32,640 nt of DNA from Gemmataceae bacterium. Lineage in GTDB: Bacteria; Planctomycetota; Planctomycetia; Gemmatales; Gemmataceae. Below the pieces are notes generated by a model. It worked only from the letters and a program-made list of their open reading frames with translations, ran no database searches and was not told the DNA's origin. The translations under genes were made by a program, and so were the position numbers. Shown piece after piece: positions 15,818-24,101 of the stretch (positions are counted from its first letter, which is position 1; each line of letters begins with the position of its first letter). The DNA lies in assembly GCA_028288765.1 (NCBI GenBank), contig JAQGHQ010000396.1, positions 1-32,640 of the forward strand, given 5' to 3'.

Positions 15818-16677
15818 CTCCGGACACGGGTGACTCCGCTGACCCGTCCCGCCTGTCCCCACCGGTGACCCGCATCCGACCGGGGCGGGGGTGGCGGGCG
15901 GTCGACCTCCGCGAGGTGTGGCGGTACCGTGAGTTGCTGTTCTTCCTCAGCCTCCGGGACATCAAACTGCGGTACAAACAGACCGCCCTCGGGGTCGCCT
16001 GGGCGGTCATCCAGCCCCTCTTCACGATGGCCGTGTTCACCGTGTTCTTCGGGAACCTCGGCAAACTCCCGTCGGACGGCCAGCCGTACGCCCTGTTCGT
16101 CCTCGCCGCCCTCGTCCCATGGCAGCTGTTCGCGTACGCCCTCACCCAGTCGAGCAACAGCCTGGTGGCCGAGCAGCGGCTCATCACCAAGGTGTACTTC
16201 CCCCGGCTGATCGTCCCACTCGCCTCGGTGCTGTCCGGGCTGGTCGACTTCCTGGTGGCATTCGGGCTGCTGCTGATCGGCATGGCTGTGTTCGGCGTCC
16301 CCCTGTCCTGGGCGGTCCTGGCCGTCCCGGTGTTCGTCGCTCTCGCGGTCCTGACGGCCTTGGCCGTGGGGTTGTGGCTTTCGGCCCTGAATGTTCAGTA
16401 CAGGGACGTGCGGTTTACGATCCCGTTCCTTACCCAGTTCTGGATGTTCCTGACGCCGGTCGCGTACCCCGCCAGCCTGGTCCCGGCGGCGTACCGCCCA
16501 CTGTACGGACTGAATCCGATGGCCGGGGTGGTCGAGGGGTTCCGGTGGGCGCTGCTCGGGACCGCCGCCCCCGACTGGGGCCTGGTGGCGGTGTCGGCCG
16601 GGGTGGCGGTGGCTCTACTCACCGGTGGGGTGTTCTACTTCCGCCGTATGGAAAAGACCTTCGCGGACGTGGTGTAA
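15814..16677 (+). CDS. wzm: ABC-2 type polysaccharide exporter permease (Wzm/TagG/KpsM-like)
   Basis: This 287-residue membrane subunit has an amphipathic N-terminal 'RYRELLFFLSLRDIKLRYKQ' followed by 'TALGVAWAVIQPLFTMAVF', the interface-helix and first-membrane-helix signature of Wzm/TagG permeases. About six membrane segments follow, with 'VYFPRLIVPLASVLSGLVDF' and 'NVQYRDVRFTIPFLTQFWMF' as further family marks. It forms the channel through which a lipid-linked polysaccharide crosses the inner membrane. GGGGGAGGA lies just before the ATG, which overlaps the ligase-like gene stop (ATGA). The partner ATPase gene starts 3 bp after its stop, so both subunits are made together. Confidence 0.92.
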   Translation: MTPDTGDSADPSRLSPPVTRIRPGRGWRAVDLREVWRYRELLFFLSLRDIKLRYKQTALGVAWAVIQPLFTMAVFTVFFGNLGKLPSDGQPYALFVLAALVPWQLFAYALTQSSNSLVAEQRLITKVYFPRLIVPLASVLSGLVDFLVAFGLLLIGMAVFGVPLSWAVLAVPVFVALAVLTALAVGLWLSALNVQYRDVRFTIPFLTQFWMFLTPVAYPASLVPAAYRPLYGLNPMAGVVEGFRWALLGTAAPDWGLVAVSAGVAVALLTGGVFYFRRMEKTFADVV

Positions 16678-16680
16678 CCC

Positions 16681-17940
16681 ATGGGTGACGTTGCGATCAG
16701 GGTCGACGGGCTCGGCAAGCAGTACCATCTGGGCGGGCCAAAGGAGGCGTACTCGACCCTACGGGACCAGGTCCGCAAGTGGACCTCTCTCCGGGGTCTA
16801 TTGCGGCGCGCCGCCCGGGCCGAGGCGCGGCCTCCCTTCTGGGCCCTAAAGGACGTGGCGTTCGAGGTGAAGTCGGGCGAGGCGGTCGGGGTCATCGGCC
16901 GCAACGGGGCCGGCAAAAGCACCCTGCTCAAGATCCTCTCCCGGATCACCGAGCCGACCGAGGGGGAGGTGGACATCCACGGCCGGGTCGGGAGCTTGTT
17001 GGAGGTAGGGACCGGCTTCCACCCGGAGTTGTCGGGCCGGGAGAACATTTTCCTCAACGGCGCGGTCCTCGGCATGAGGCGGGCAGAGATCGCCCGGAAG
17101 TTCGACGAGATCGTGGCGTTCGCCGAGGTCGAGAAGTTCATCGACACTCCGGTCAAGCATTACTCCAGCGGAATGTATACCCGGCTGGCGTTCGCGGTGG
17201 CCGCCCACCTGGAGCCGGAGGTCCTGATCGTCGACGAGGTGCTGGCCGTCGGGGACGCCCAGTTCCAAAAGAAGTGTCTGGGAAAGATGAACGACGTCGC
17301 CAAGGGCGGGCGGACGGTCCTGTTCGTCAGTCATAACATGCAGATGGTGTCCCAGCTAACCAGCTCGACCATCCTGCTGGTCGGGGGAAGCGTCGAGTTC
17401 CGCGGCCCGACGGCCGAGGGGGTCGCGCGGTACTCCGCCGGCCTCTTCGGGGACCGCGCCCTCGGACAGTCGTATGTCGCCCCGGCGGCCAAGGACGGGG
17501 TGTACCTGGCCACCGCCCAGGTCCGAACGTCCGAGCCGTTCGGCGAGCACATCTGCGGGCGGCCGATCACCCTGGACTTCGAGGTCCGAGTCGACGGCCC
17601 GAGGGACGGCCTCTGTTTTTCGGTGCAGGTGGTTGACGAGACGAACCGGCCGGTGTGTTACTTCTGGCTGCTCGACCGGTCGGACGACTTCCGGCACGGG
17701 GCCGGGGTGTACCGGTTTCGGTGCGAGGTCCCGCGGCTGCGGCTCTACATGGGCCGGTACAGCCTGACGACGTATCTGGCGGACCGGCGCGGGAACCAGT
17801 TGTTGGAGATCCTGCCCGAAGTCTGCCCGTTCGAGGTGACCATGCGCGGCCTGCCGAGGGCGCAGTACGACTGGCAACCCGGGGCGACCGTATATCTTGA
17901 AGACGCCGAGTGGTCTCCGGTCCAGAAGGTCCTCACATGA
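16681..17940 (+). CDS. wzt: ABC polysaccharide exporter ATPase with C-terminal substrate domain (Wzt-like)
   Basis: This 419-residue ATPase has its nucleotide-binding domain at about residues 5-240. It shows Walker A 'GRNGAGKST' (73-81), signature 'YSSGM' (161-165), Walker B 'VLIVDE' (181-186) and switch His 218. After it comes about 175 residues with a beta-rich pattern ('ITLDFEVRVDGPRDGLCFSV', 'GVYRFRCEVPRLRLYMGRYS'), matching the Wzt C-terminal carbohydrate-binding domain. In E. coli O8/O9a that domain recognises the methyl or phosphomethyl cap at the end of the O-chain before export. The gene is flanked by methyltransferase genes, which fits a cap-recognition exporter. A long N-terminal insert between the first strand and Walker A (residues 20-55) is usual in this family. 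The stop overlaps the next gene (ATGA). Confidence 0.92.
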   Translation: MGDVAIRVDGLGKQYHLGGPKEAYSTLRDQVRKWTSLRGLLRRAARAEARPPFWALKDVAFEVKSGEAVGVIGRNGAGKSTLLKILSRITEPTEGEVDIHGRVGSLLEVGTGFHPELSGRENIFLNGAVLGMRRAEIARKFDEIVAFAEVEKFIDTPVKHYSSGMYTRLAFAVAAHLEPEVLIVDEVLAVGDAQFQKKCLGKMNDVAKGGRTVLFVSHNMQMVSQLTSSTILLVGGSVEFRGPTAEGVARYSAGLFGDRALGQSYVAPAAKDGVYLATAQVRTSEPFGEHICGRPITLDFEVRVDGPRDGLCFSVQVVDETNRPVCYFWLLDRSDDFRHGAGVYRFRCEVPRLRLYMGRYSLTTYLADRRGNQLLEILPEVCPFEVTMRGLPRAQYDWQPGATVYLEDAEWSPVQKVLT

Positions 17941-18626
17941 TGCGACGCTTACTCAGTCGGCTGGCACGGGCGAAGGATTCCCTCACCACCCGCTCGCTCG
18001 GGCTCGAGGACCGGTTCCACACCGCCATCATCCGTCACACCAACAACTTCGGGTCGACGACGTGGCTGGGCCGGCCGATCTGGCAGAACGTGTTCGACCT
18101 CTGGGTTATCCAGGAGACGATCGCCGAGATCAAGCCCGACCTGCTCGTGGAGACGGGAACGAATCGGGGCGGGTCGTCGCTGTTCTACGCCCACCTGTTC
18201 GACCTCATGGGCCACGGGCAGATCATCACGGTGGACGTCCAAAAACTGCACGACCTTTCCCACCCGCGGGTGACCTACCTGATCGGGGACTCGGCGGGGG
18301 AGGCGGTCCTGGGGACGGTCCGCCGGCGGGCCGCGGAGGTCACCGGGCCGGTGATGGTGATCCTGGACAGCGACCACAGCGAGGCGCACGTCCGCCGGGA
18401 GTTGGAGGCCTACGCCCCTCTGGTCACCCCCGGCAGCTTCCTGATGGTGCAGGACGGGGTGATCGACGTACTGCCGATGCTCGCCGCCGACTGTCCGGGC
18501 CCGCTGCCGGCGATCAACGACTTCCTACTCCAGCACCCCGAGTACGAGCTCGACGTCGAACGCTGCCGGCGGTTCCTGATTACCCATCACCCGAAGGGGT
18601 GGCTGCGGCGGAAGCCCGGCTCATGA
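17937..18626 (+). CDS. CmcI / rhamnosyl O-methyltransferase-like protein
   Basis: This 229-residue protein (two adjacent ATGs, 17937 and 17940; the first overlaps the ATPase stop) belongs to the family named after cephalosporin hydroxylase CmcI, which also includes sugar O-methyltransferases. Seen motifs are 'WQNVFDLWVIQETIAEIKPD', SAM motif 'LLVETGTNRGGSSLFYAHLF', 'GQIITVDVQ', the metal-binding 'VMVILDSDHSEAHVRRELEA' and 'SFLMVQDGVID'. The Asp and His residues in 'LDSDHS' are the expected divalent-metal ligands. In glycan clusters these proteins are best read as O-methyltransferases for rhamnose or other sugars, not as hydroxylases. It lies immediately after wzt, so cap methylation is an attractive role, though not proven. 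Confidence 0.82.
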   Translation: MMRRLLSRLARAKDSLTTRSLGLEDRFHTAIIRHTNNFGSTTWLGRPIWQNVFDLWVIQETIAEIKPDLLVETGTNRGGSSLFYAHLFDLMGHGQIITVDVQKLHDLSHPRVTYLIGDSAGEAVLGTVRRRAAEVTGPVMVILDSDHSEAHVRRELEAYAPLVTPGSFLMVQDGVIDVLPMLAADCPGPLPAINDFLLQHPEYELDVERCRRFLITHHPKGWLRRKPGS

Positions 18627-19411
18627 CCGCCAGCCGCACCGGGCAGCCGCCGACAGCCCCTGGCGTACCCGATCCTCCCCGGTGCCCAGATCACCGCCGG
18701 CAGGCATATACCGCGACCGGGGCCGCGGATGAGTTCATCGTCCCACTCTTGCGGGACTGGATCGAGGCCGCCGTAAGGGCCGGCCTGCCGGCAGACGGAC
18801 AGGTCCGCCAGGTGCTGGATATCGGCTGTGGTCGTCAACCGTTCCGCGCACTGGTTGAGTCGCGCGGGGCCGAGTACGTCGGATTCGACGTCCAACAGAG
18901 TCCGGAGGGGACCGTCGCGTTTCTAGGAGTGATCGACGGTCCCCTCCCACCCGGACTGGCGGACCGCGGGCCGTTCGACGTGATCCTGTGTACCGAGGTG
19001 CTAGAACACGTCTCCGACTGGCCGGCCGCATTCGCCAACATGTCGGCCCTCCTCGCCCCTTCCGGTCGCCTGATTGTGACGTGCCCCCACGTCTACCAGC
19101 TCCACGAGGAGCCGTACGATTTCTGGCGGCCGACCAGCCACGCGATCGCCCACTTCGCCCGCCGGTCCGGGCTGGTGGCCGAGCGGGTCGAGCGGCTCGG
19201 GTCCGCCTGGGACGTACTCGGCGGGGTGGTGGCGAACATGCACCCCCTCTCCCGGCGGCGGACCCTCGCGGACCGGGCGGCGGCGCGCGCGGTTCGGTTC
19301 GCTCTGCGGAGGGTGCTGTTCCCGCTCCTGCGGCGACGGTGGATGCACTACCGGTTCGACCCCGGAGGCCCCCTGTACCTGGCGAACGCCGCCGTCCTAC
19401 GGAAACCGTAG
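18623..19411 (+). CDS. Class I SAM-dependent methyltransferase (type 11)
   Basis: This 262-residue protein carries methyltransferase motif I 'QVLDIGCGRQPFRALVESRG', the acidic loop 'YVGFDVQ', motif post-I, 'FDVILCTEVLEHVSDW' and 'LLAPSGRLIVTCPHVYQLHE'. This is the standard type 11 fold. The C-terminal part 'PYDFWRPTSHAIAHFARRSG' is common in methyltransferases of lipopolysaccharide and exopolysaccharide clusters. The N-terminal 30 residues are proline-rich and poorly conserved. The ATG overlaps the CmcI-like gene stop (ATGA). It is the fourth predicted methyltransferase of the cluster. Its substrate may be a sugar or a lipid carrier-linked intermediate. Confidence 0.85.
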   Translation: MTASRTGQPPTAPGVPDPPRCPDHRRQAYTATGAADEFIVPLLRDWIEAAVRAGLPADGQVRQVLDIGCGRQPFRALVESRGAEYVGFDVQQSPEGTVAFLGVIDGPLPPGLADRGPFDVILCTEVLEHVSDWPAAFANMSALLAPSGRLIVTCPHVYQLHEEPYDFWRPTSHAIAHFARRSGLVAERVERLGSAWDVLGGVVANMHPLSRRRTLADRAAARAVRFALRRVLFPLLRRRWMHYRFDPGGPLYLANAAVLRKP

Positions 19412-19427
19412 CCGACACCGGGATCCT

Positions 19428-20588
19428 ATGCGCGTGGCGTTCATTTCACTGATCCCTGCCCCCTGGGGCGGCAGCGAGGAGCTGTGGTACCGGGCGGCCC
19501 GGGAGCTGCGCGGCCGCGGGGCCGCGGTCGCGGTCGGGGTTCGCCCGTGGCCGGCCCCGGTCCGCCAGGTCGAGCAGCTGAGGAAGCTGGGCTGCGAGGT
19601 CCACTGGCACCCGCCCGCGGGCATCGCCGAGCGGGTGCTGCGGCGGGCCGGCGCCCGGCCGGACCGACGGCTGCGGTGGCTCCTCCGGTTCCGCCCGGAC
19701 TTGGTGGTCCACTCCGTCTGCTGGCCCAGCGCCAACTGGAACGTCGACCTGTTCTGCCGGCGGCACGGGCTGCCGTACGCGAGGCTGGTCCAGCTCGCCG
19801 CAGAGACGTGGTGGCCGGGGCCGGACGACCTGGACCCGCTCACCGAGAGCTACGCCGGGGCGGTCGCTTGCTACTTCGTGTCGGAGGCGAACCGGCGGCT
19901 TCTGGAACGGCAGCTCGGGATGGCCCTGCCGAACGCAAGGGTGGTGAGCAATCCGTACACGGTCCGGCGGGAGGTATCCCTGCCGTGGCCGGATGAGTCC
20001 CCCGGGCTGCGGCTGGCCTGCGTCGGCCGGCTCGACCCGCCGTCGAAGGGCCAGGACTTGGTGCTCGAGGTTCTCGCCCGGCCCCACTGGCGGGACCGGC
20101 CCGTGAGCCTGGATCTGTTCGGGGCCGGGCCGGGCGAGCCGGCCCTGCGGCGGCTGGCCGCGCTCCTCGGGCTGACCGAGCCCCGGGTGCGGTTCCGGGG
20201 GTTTTCCCAGGACATCGAAGGCGTCTGGGCCGACCACCACGCCCTGGTTCTCGCCTCCCGGATGGAGGGCTCGCCCCTGGTCGCGATCGAGGCCATGCTG
20301 TGCGGGCGGGTCCCGGTCCTGACGGCCGTGGGGGGCAACTCCGAGCTGGTGACCGACGGCGCGACCGGGTTCCTGGCCGAGGCCCCGACCGCCCGGCACG
20401 TGGCCGATGTCCTGGACCGGGCGTGGGCACGGAGGGGGGAGTGGCGGGCCATCGGCGCCGCGGCCGCGGGTGCCGTCCGACGGCTCCACCCGGCCGACCC
20501 GGCGGCGGTGTTCGCCGACCGGATCGCGGAGTTGTCTGGGGGGGCCGCGGTGCCCCGGACCGCCCCCATCATGGGCCCACCCACATGA
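19428..20588 (+). CDS. Glycosyltransferase family 4 (GT-B fold)
   Basis: This 386-residue GT4 enzyme opens 'MRVAFISLIPAPWGGSEELW' with a GGSE acceptor loop. Its donor domain shows 'LRLACVGRLDPPSKGQDLVL', 'VRFRGFSQDIEGVWADHHAL' and EX7E in 'MEGSPLVAIEAMLCGRVPVL'. It starts 16 bp after the type 11 methyltransferase gene and is the first of eight consecutive GT-B genes (19428-28801) joined by 4-bp overlaps. The residues 'WWPGPDDLDPLTESYAGAVA' in the middle, which lead into the donor domain, resemble those of transferases acting in O-antigen assembly. The donor sugar cannot be assigned. Confidence 0.88.
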   Translation: MRVAFISLIPAPWGGSEELWYRAARELRGRGAAVAVGVRPWPAPVRQVEQLRKLGCEVHWHPPAGIAERVLRRAGARPDRRLRWLLRFRPDLVVHSVCWPSANWNVDLFCRRHGLPYARLVQLAAETWWPGPDDLDPLTESYAGAVACYFVSEANRRLLERQLGMALPNARVVSNPYTVRREVSLPWPDESPGLRLACVGRLDPPSKGQDLVLEVLARPHWRDRPVSLDLFGAGPGEPALRRLAALLGLTEPRVRFRGFSQDIEGVWADHHALVLASRMEGSPLVAIEAMLCGRVPVLTAVGGNSELVTDGATGFLAEAPTARHVADVLDRAWARRGEWRAIGAAAAGAVRRLHPADPAAVFADRIAELSGGAAVPRTAPIMGPPT

Positions 20589-21829
20589 CCCGGGTCCTCT
20601 TCTTCTGCCCGCGCACCCCGCTCCCGGTCACCGGAGCCCCGCAACAGCGGTTTCTCTCCCTTCTCCAGGGGTTTGGGGCTCTCGGGTGCGACACGACCCT
20701 GGCCTACCTTGTCCCGGCGGGGGCCCCGGGGCCGACCCCGGGTGAGCGGGAGCAGTATCGGGGGCTGGGCGTCCGCTCGGTCGAACCGTACCGTTATACG
20801 CCGCGCGACCTGCGGGCAGGGGCGTGGGTACAGCGGGTCCGCCGGCTGTGGTCGCGGCGCGCGGCGGTCTCGCCGTCGCTGGCGCTGGCCCCGGGCGTCC
20901 GGCGGTGGTTCGGGCGGCTCACCGCGGCCGTCCGACCGGACGTCGTCGTGGTGTCGTTCGCTTATTGGGACTGGCTGGTGGATCGGCGGACCGTTGGGTC
21001 GGCGGTGCTGGTAATGGATACCCTCGACTTGGTCAGCCGCCAGCAGCGGCTGTGGGCGGCGCTGGCCCCGCACGTCCGCCGCGACCGCGGGACGGTCGAG
21101 GTCGACCCCGCGGTGCTGGCGGCCGACTTCGACGTCCGGGTGGGGTACGAGGTCGACCGGTTCGAGGCCGCGGTGTACGACCGGTACGACCACACCCTGG
21201 CGATCTCCCTCCGAGAGGCGGACATCCTCCGGGCGAGCTGTCGGCGGACAGCGGTCCACTTCCTGCCGATGTCTTTCCCCGCCCTGCCGGCCACGACGGA
21301 GGAGCCGGGCGGCCTTCCGTTGTTCCCGTTAGCCGACCACCTGCTCCCGGCCCAGGGGTACGCGTTTTTGGTCCGGCGGGTCCTGCCACTAGTACGCGCG
21401 GCGGCGCCTGACTTTCGGGTCCGGGTAATCGGCCCGGGATGCGCGGCGGCCCGGCCGGCCGACGGCGTCGACCTCGCCGGGTTCGCCCCGGACCTCCGGG
21501 CGGAGTATGATCGGGCCCGGTTCGTGCTGAACCCCATCCTGGCGGGGACCGGCCAGCCGGTGAAGGTGGTGGAAGCAATGGCGCACGGACGGCCGGTGGT
21601 CTTGTGGCGGTGGGCGGAGGCGGCCTCCCCGGTCCGCCACGGAGAGTCCGGGTTCGTGGCCGATACCGCCGAGCAATTCGCCGAGTACACAGCCCGGCTT
21701 TGGAGCGACCCCGCGCTGTGCCGGCGGATGGGGGCGGCGGCCCGCGAGACGGCGGCCCGGTTTCACGCGGCCCACCGGCCCGCCGACACGCTGGCCGAGC
21801 TCCTTCCTATCGCGGGAGGGCGGCCGTGA
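20585..21829 (+). CDS. GT-B glycosyltransferase, EX7E-degenerate
   Basis: This 414-residue protein starts 'MTRVLFFCPRTPLPVTGAPQ' followed by 'QRFLSLLQGF', resembling the N-terminus of GT4 proteins that carry a 'P-x-x-G-x-x-x-R' loop instead of GGIE. The donor half has 'VRVIGPGC' and 'FVLNPILAGTGQPVKVVEAM', where 'GTGQPVKVVEA' keeps only the second Glu of the usual EX7E pair. This variant is normal in the branch with the 'G-T-G-x-x-x-K-x-x-E-A' signature. There is no GxGRL donor-domain opener; instead 'LPLFPLADHLLPAQGYAFLV' occupies that place. The start overlaps the previous stop (ATGA). The function is inferred as a sugar transferase of unknown specificity. Confidence 0.8.
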   Translation: MTRVLFFCPRTPLPVTGAPQQRFLSLLQGFGALGCDTTLAYLVPAGAPGPTPGEREQYRGLGVRSVEPYRYTPRDLRAGAWVQRVRRLWSRRAAVSPSLALAPGVRRWFGRLTAAVRPDVVVVSFAYWDWLVDRRTVGSAVLVMDTLDLVSRQQRLWAALAPHVRRDRGTVEVDPAVLAADFDVRVGYEVDRFEAAVYDRYDHTLAISLREADILRASCRRTAVHFLPMSFPALPATTEEPGGLPLFPLADHLLPAQGYAFLVRRVLPLVRAAAPDFRVRVIGPGCAAARPADGVDLAGFAPDLRAEYDRARFVLNPILAGTGQPVKVVEAMAHGRPVVLWRWAEAASPVRHGESGFVADTAEQFAEYTARLWSDPALCRRMGAAARETAARFHAAHRPADTLAELLPIAGGRP

Positions 21830-22953
21830 CCGGACCCCGGGTGGTGCACATCACCCCGGCGCTCTTCGGGGACGAAGGGGTGTTCGGCGGGGCCGAGCGG
21901 TACTCTCTGGAATTGGCCCGGCACATGGCCCGGGTCACTCCGACGACCCTGGTCAGTTTCGGCGGCCGGCCGCGGCGGTTCACCACCCCCGACGGCCTCC
22001 GGGTCCGGGTCCTCGGTCCGGCCTGGCACGTCCGCGGGCAGCGGTTCAACCCCATCCACCCCGGTCTCGTACGGGCCGTCACCGGCGACGTTGTCCACTG
22101 CCACCAGCCCCACACGCTGGCGGCCGAGCTGGGCGCCTTGCTCGCCCGGGCCGCGGGCCGACGGGCGTTCGCGTCCGACCTGGGCGGCGGCGGGTGGGGG
22201 TTCTCGTCGTGGGTAAACACGGACCGCTGGTTCCACGGGCACCTGCACATCAGCTGTTACAGCCGGACCGTCGCCGGGCACGACGAACGCCCGGGGGCGG
22301 GGGTGATTTACGGCGGGGTCGATACGGACGTGTTCGCCCCCGACCCGGCCGTCCCGCGGGAGCCGCTGGCCGTGTTCGTCGGCCGGCTCATGCCCCACAA
22401 GGGGGTGAACGATCTGGTGGCCGCCCTGCCCGACGGGATGACCCTGGAGCTCATAGGCCGGCCGTACCACGACCGGTTCTACGCCGACCTCAAGCGGCTG
22501 GCGGCCGGCAAGCGGGTGGTGTTCCGGCACGACTGCGACGACGCCGCGATCGTCCGGGCGTACCGCCGGGCGGTGTGCGTCGTCCTCCCGAGCGTTTACC
22601 GGGACTGCTACGGGAACGAGTCGACGGTGCCGGAGTTACTTGGCCAGACCCTCCTTGAGGGGATGGCGTGCGGGGCGCCGGCGGTCGGCACCGCCGTCGC
22701 CAGCCTGCCGGAGGTGGTCGAGGACGGGGTGACGGGATTCGTCGTCCCGCCGAACGACCCGCCGGCCCTGCGGGCGCGGCTCGCGTACCTCCGGGACAAC
22801 CCGGCCGCGGTCGCCGCACTCGGCGCCGCCGGCCGCCGACGGGTGCTGGCGCGGTTCACGTGGCCGCGGGTGGTGGACCTGTGCCTGGAGGCGTACGGGG
22901 CGGGGGCCGGGCGCCGGGTCGGCCTGGGGCGCAGGGCACGGGGGCCGGTATGA
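21826..22953 (+). CDS. Glycosyltransferase family 4 (GT-B fold)
   Basis: This 375-residue GT4 protein begins at GTG 21826, overlapping the previous stop (GTGA). The N-terminal loop reads 'GVFGGAERYSLELARHMARV'. A glycine-rich acceptor segment, 'FASDLGGGGWGFSSWVNTDR', is a distinctive feature. The donor domain has 'LAVFVGRLMPHKGVNDLVAA', 'VVFRHDCDDAAIVRAYRRAV' and 'LGQTLLEGMACGAPAVGTAV'. The region usually carrying EX7E contains an insertion ('VYRDCYGNESTVPE') before 'LLGQTLLEGMA', so the catalytic pair is probably Glu in 'PELLGQTLLE', which fits the E-x7-E spacing. The donor and acceptor are unknown. Confidence 0.86.
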   Translation: MTGPRVVHITPALFGDEGVFGGAERYSLELARHMARVTPTTLVSFGGRPRRFTTPDGLRVRVLGPAWHVRGQRFNPIHPGLVRAVTGDVVHCHQPHTLAAELGALLARAAGRRAFASDLGGGGWGFSSWVNTDRWFHGHLHISCYSRTVAGHDERPGAGVIYGGVDTDVFAPDPAVPREPLAVFVGRLMPHKGVNDLVAALPDGMTLELIGRPYHDRFYADLKRLAAGKRVVFRHDCDDAAIVRAYRRAVCVVLPSVYRDCYGNESTVPELLGQTLLEGMACGAPAVGTAVASLPEVVEDGVTGFVVPPNDPPALRARLAYLRDNPAAVAALGAAGRRRVLARFTWPRVVDLCLEAYGAGAGRRVGLGRRARGPV

Positions 22954-24101
22954 GCAGGCCGATGCGGATCCTGCGGGTCGCCAACATCCCCGACAACCGG
23001 ACCGGCGGGATGTCTCGGTACATCCACTTCGTCAGCGACGAACTGCGGGCGGCCGGGCACACGGTCGACCACCTGTTCGAGGACGGGCTCCGGACCCATG
23101 GGGGGGGCGGCCCGCTGGCGCGGTTCGTCGCTCCCGTTCGGGCGGCCCGGGAGGTCCTCTCGCGGACCCGGAGGGGGCAGTGGTACGACGTCGTGGAGAT
23201 GCACGAACCGCTCGCCGCGCCGTACGCCGCCGCCCGGGAGTGGTCTCGGGCTCTGCCCCCGCTACTGGTCAGCGTGTACGCCCTGGAGGCCCGCAGCCAC
23301 GAGGCCCGGCTCGGGTACGACCGGGCGAAGGGGCAACCGGTGTCGGTCCGGTCGCGGGTCGGCCCGCTGTCGATCGTGTGGCAGGCGAACTTCGCGCTGC
23401 GGCGGGCGGACCACGTGTGCGTGGAGACCACGGCCGATGCGGCGTACCTGACCCGGCGGCTGGGGGTGCCGCGGCGGCGGGTCACTGTCCAACAAGGGGG
23501 CGTCCACCCCCGGTTCTTCGCCGACGCGCCCGGGCCGCGGGCCGGAATCCTGTTCGTCGGCACGTGGTTGCGGCGGAAAGGAATCCTGGACCTGGTCCCG
23601 GCGCTGACCGCGGTCCTCGACCTGCACCCCGGGCTGCCGGTCACCCTCGCCGGGTGCGGGGCCCCGGCCGGTCGCGTCCTCGCCGACTTCCCCGAGCGGG
23701 TCCGCCCCTTCATACGGGTGCTTCCCTCGATCACCGACGACGCCGTGCTGGCCGCCCTGTATCGGGAGCATGCGGTATTCGCCTTCCCGTCCACCTTCGA
23801 GGGCCTCCCGCTGGCGCTACTGGAGGCCGCCGCCTCCGGCTTGGTGATCGTCACCACCGGGGTGTGCGGGATGGCCGATACAATCACGGACGGGGCGAAC
23901 GGGCTGCTCGTACCGGTCGGGGACGTGCCCGCACTGACGGCGGTCCTGGACCGGGTGGTCGCCGACCCCGGGCTGGCGGACCGGCTCGGACGGGCCGCCC
24001 GGGAGTCGGTCCGGGGTTACACGTGGGCCAGGTCGGCGGCCCAGTTCCAGGCGGCGGCCGAGGCGGCCGCCGGGCGGGGCGGCGAAAGGGAAACGCCATG
24101 A
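22950..24101 (+). CDS. Glycosyltransferase family 4 (GT-B fold)
   Basis: This 383-residue protein begins 'MSRPMRILRVANIPDNRTGG' then 'MSRYIHFVSDELRAAGHTVD', a typical GT4 acceptor domain. The donor domain has 'GILFVGTWLRRKGILDLVPA', 'PVTLAGCGAPAG' and EX7E in 'FEGLPLALLEAAASGLVIVT'. The 'GTW-RRKG' version of the phosphate-binding loop belongs to the branch seen in exopolysaccharide clusters. The ATG overlaps the previous stop (ATGA). It resembles its neighbours only at fold level, so recent gene duplication is not obvious. The specificity is not predictable. Confidence 0.87.
   Translation: MSRPMRILRVANIPDNRTGGMSRYIHFVSDELRAAGHTVDHLFEDGLRTHGGGGPLARFVAPVRAAREVLSRTRRGQWYDVVEMHEPLAAPYAAAREWSRALPPLLVSVYALEARSHEARLGYDRAKGQPVSVRSRVGPLSIVWQANFALRRADHVCVETTADAAYLTRRLGVPRRRVTVQQGGVHPRFFADAPGPRAGILFVGTWLRRKGILDLVPALTAVLDLHPGLPVTLAGCGAPAGRVLADFPERVRPFIRVLPSITDDAVLAALYREHAVFAFPSTFEGLPLALLEAAASGLVIVTTGVCGMADTITDGANGLLVPVGDVPALTAVLDRVVADPGLADRLGRAARESVRGYTWARSAAQFQAAAEAAAGRGGERETP

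Noticed and set aside
17937..18626. Reading the CmcI-like gene as an antibiotic hydroxylase
   Set aside because: The context is a polysaccharide cluster and no beta-lactam genes are near. The same family contains sugar O-methyltransferases, which fits better.
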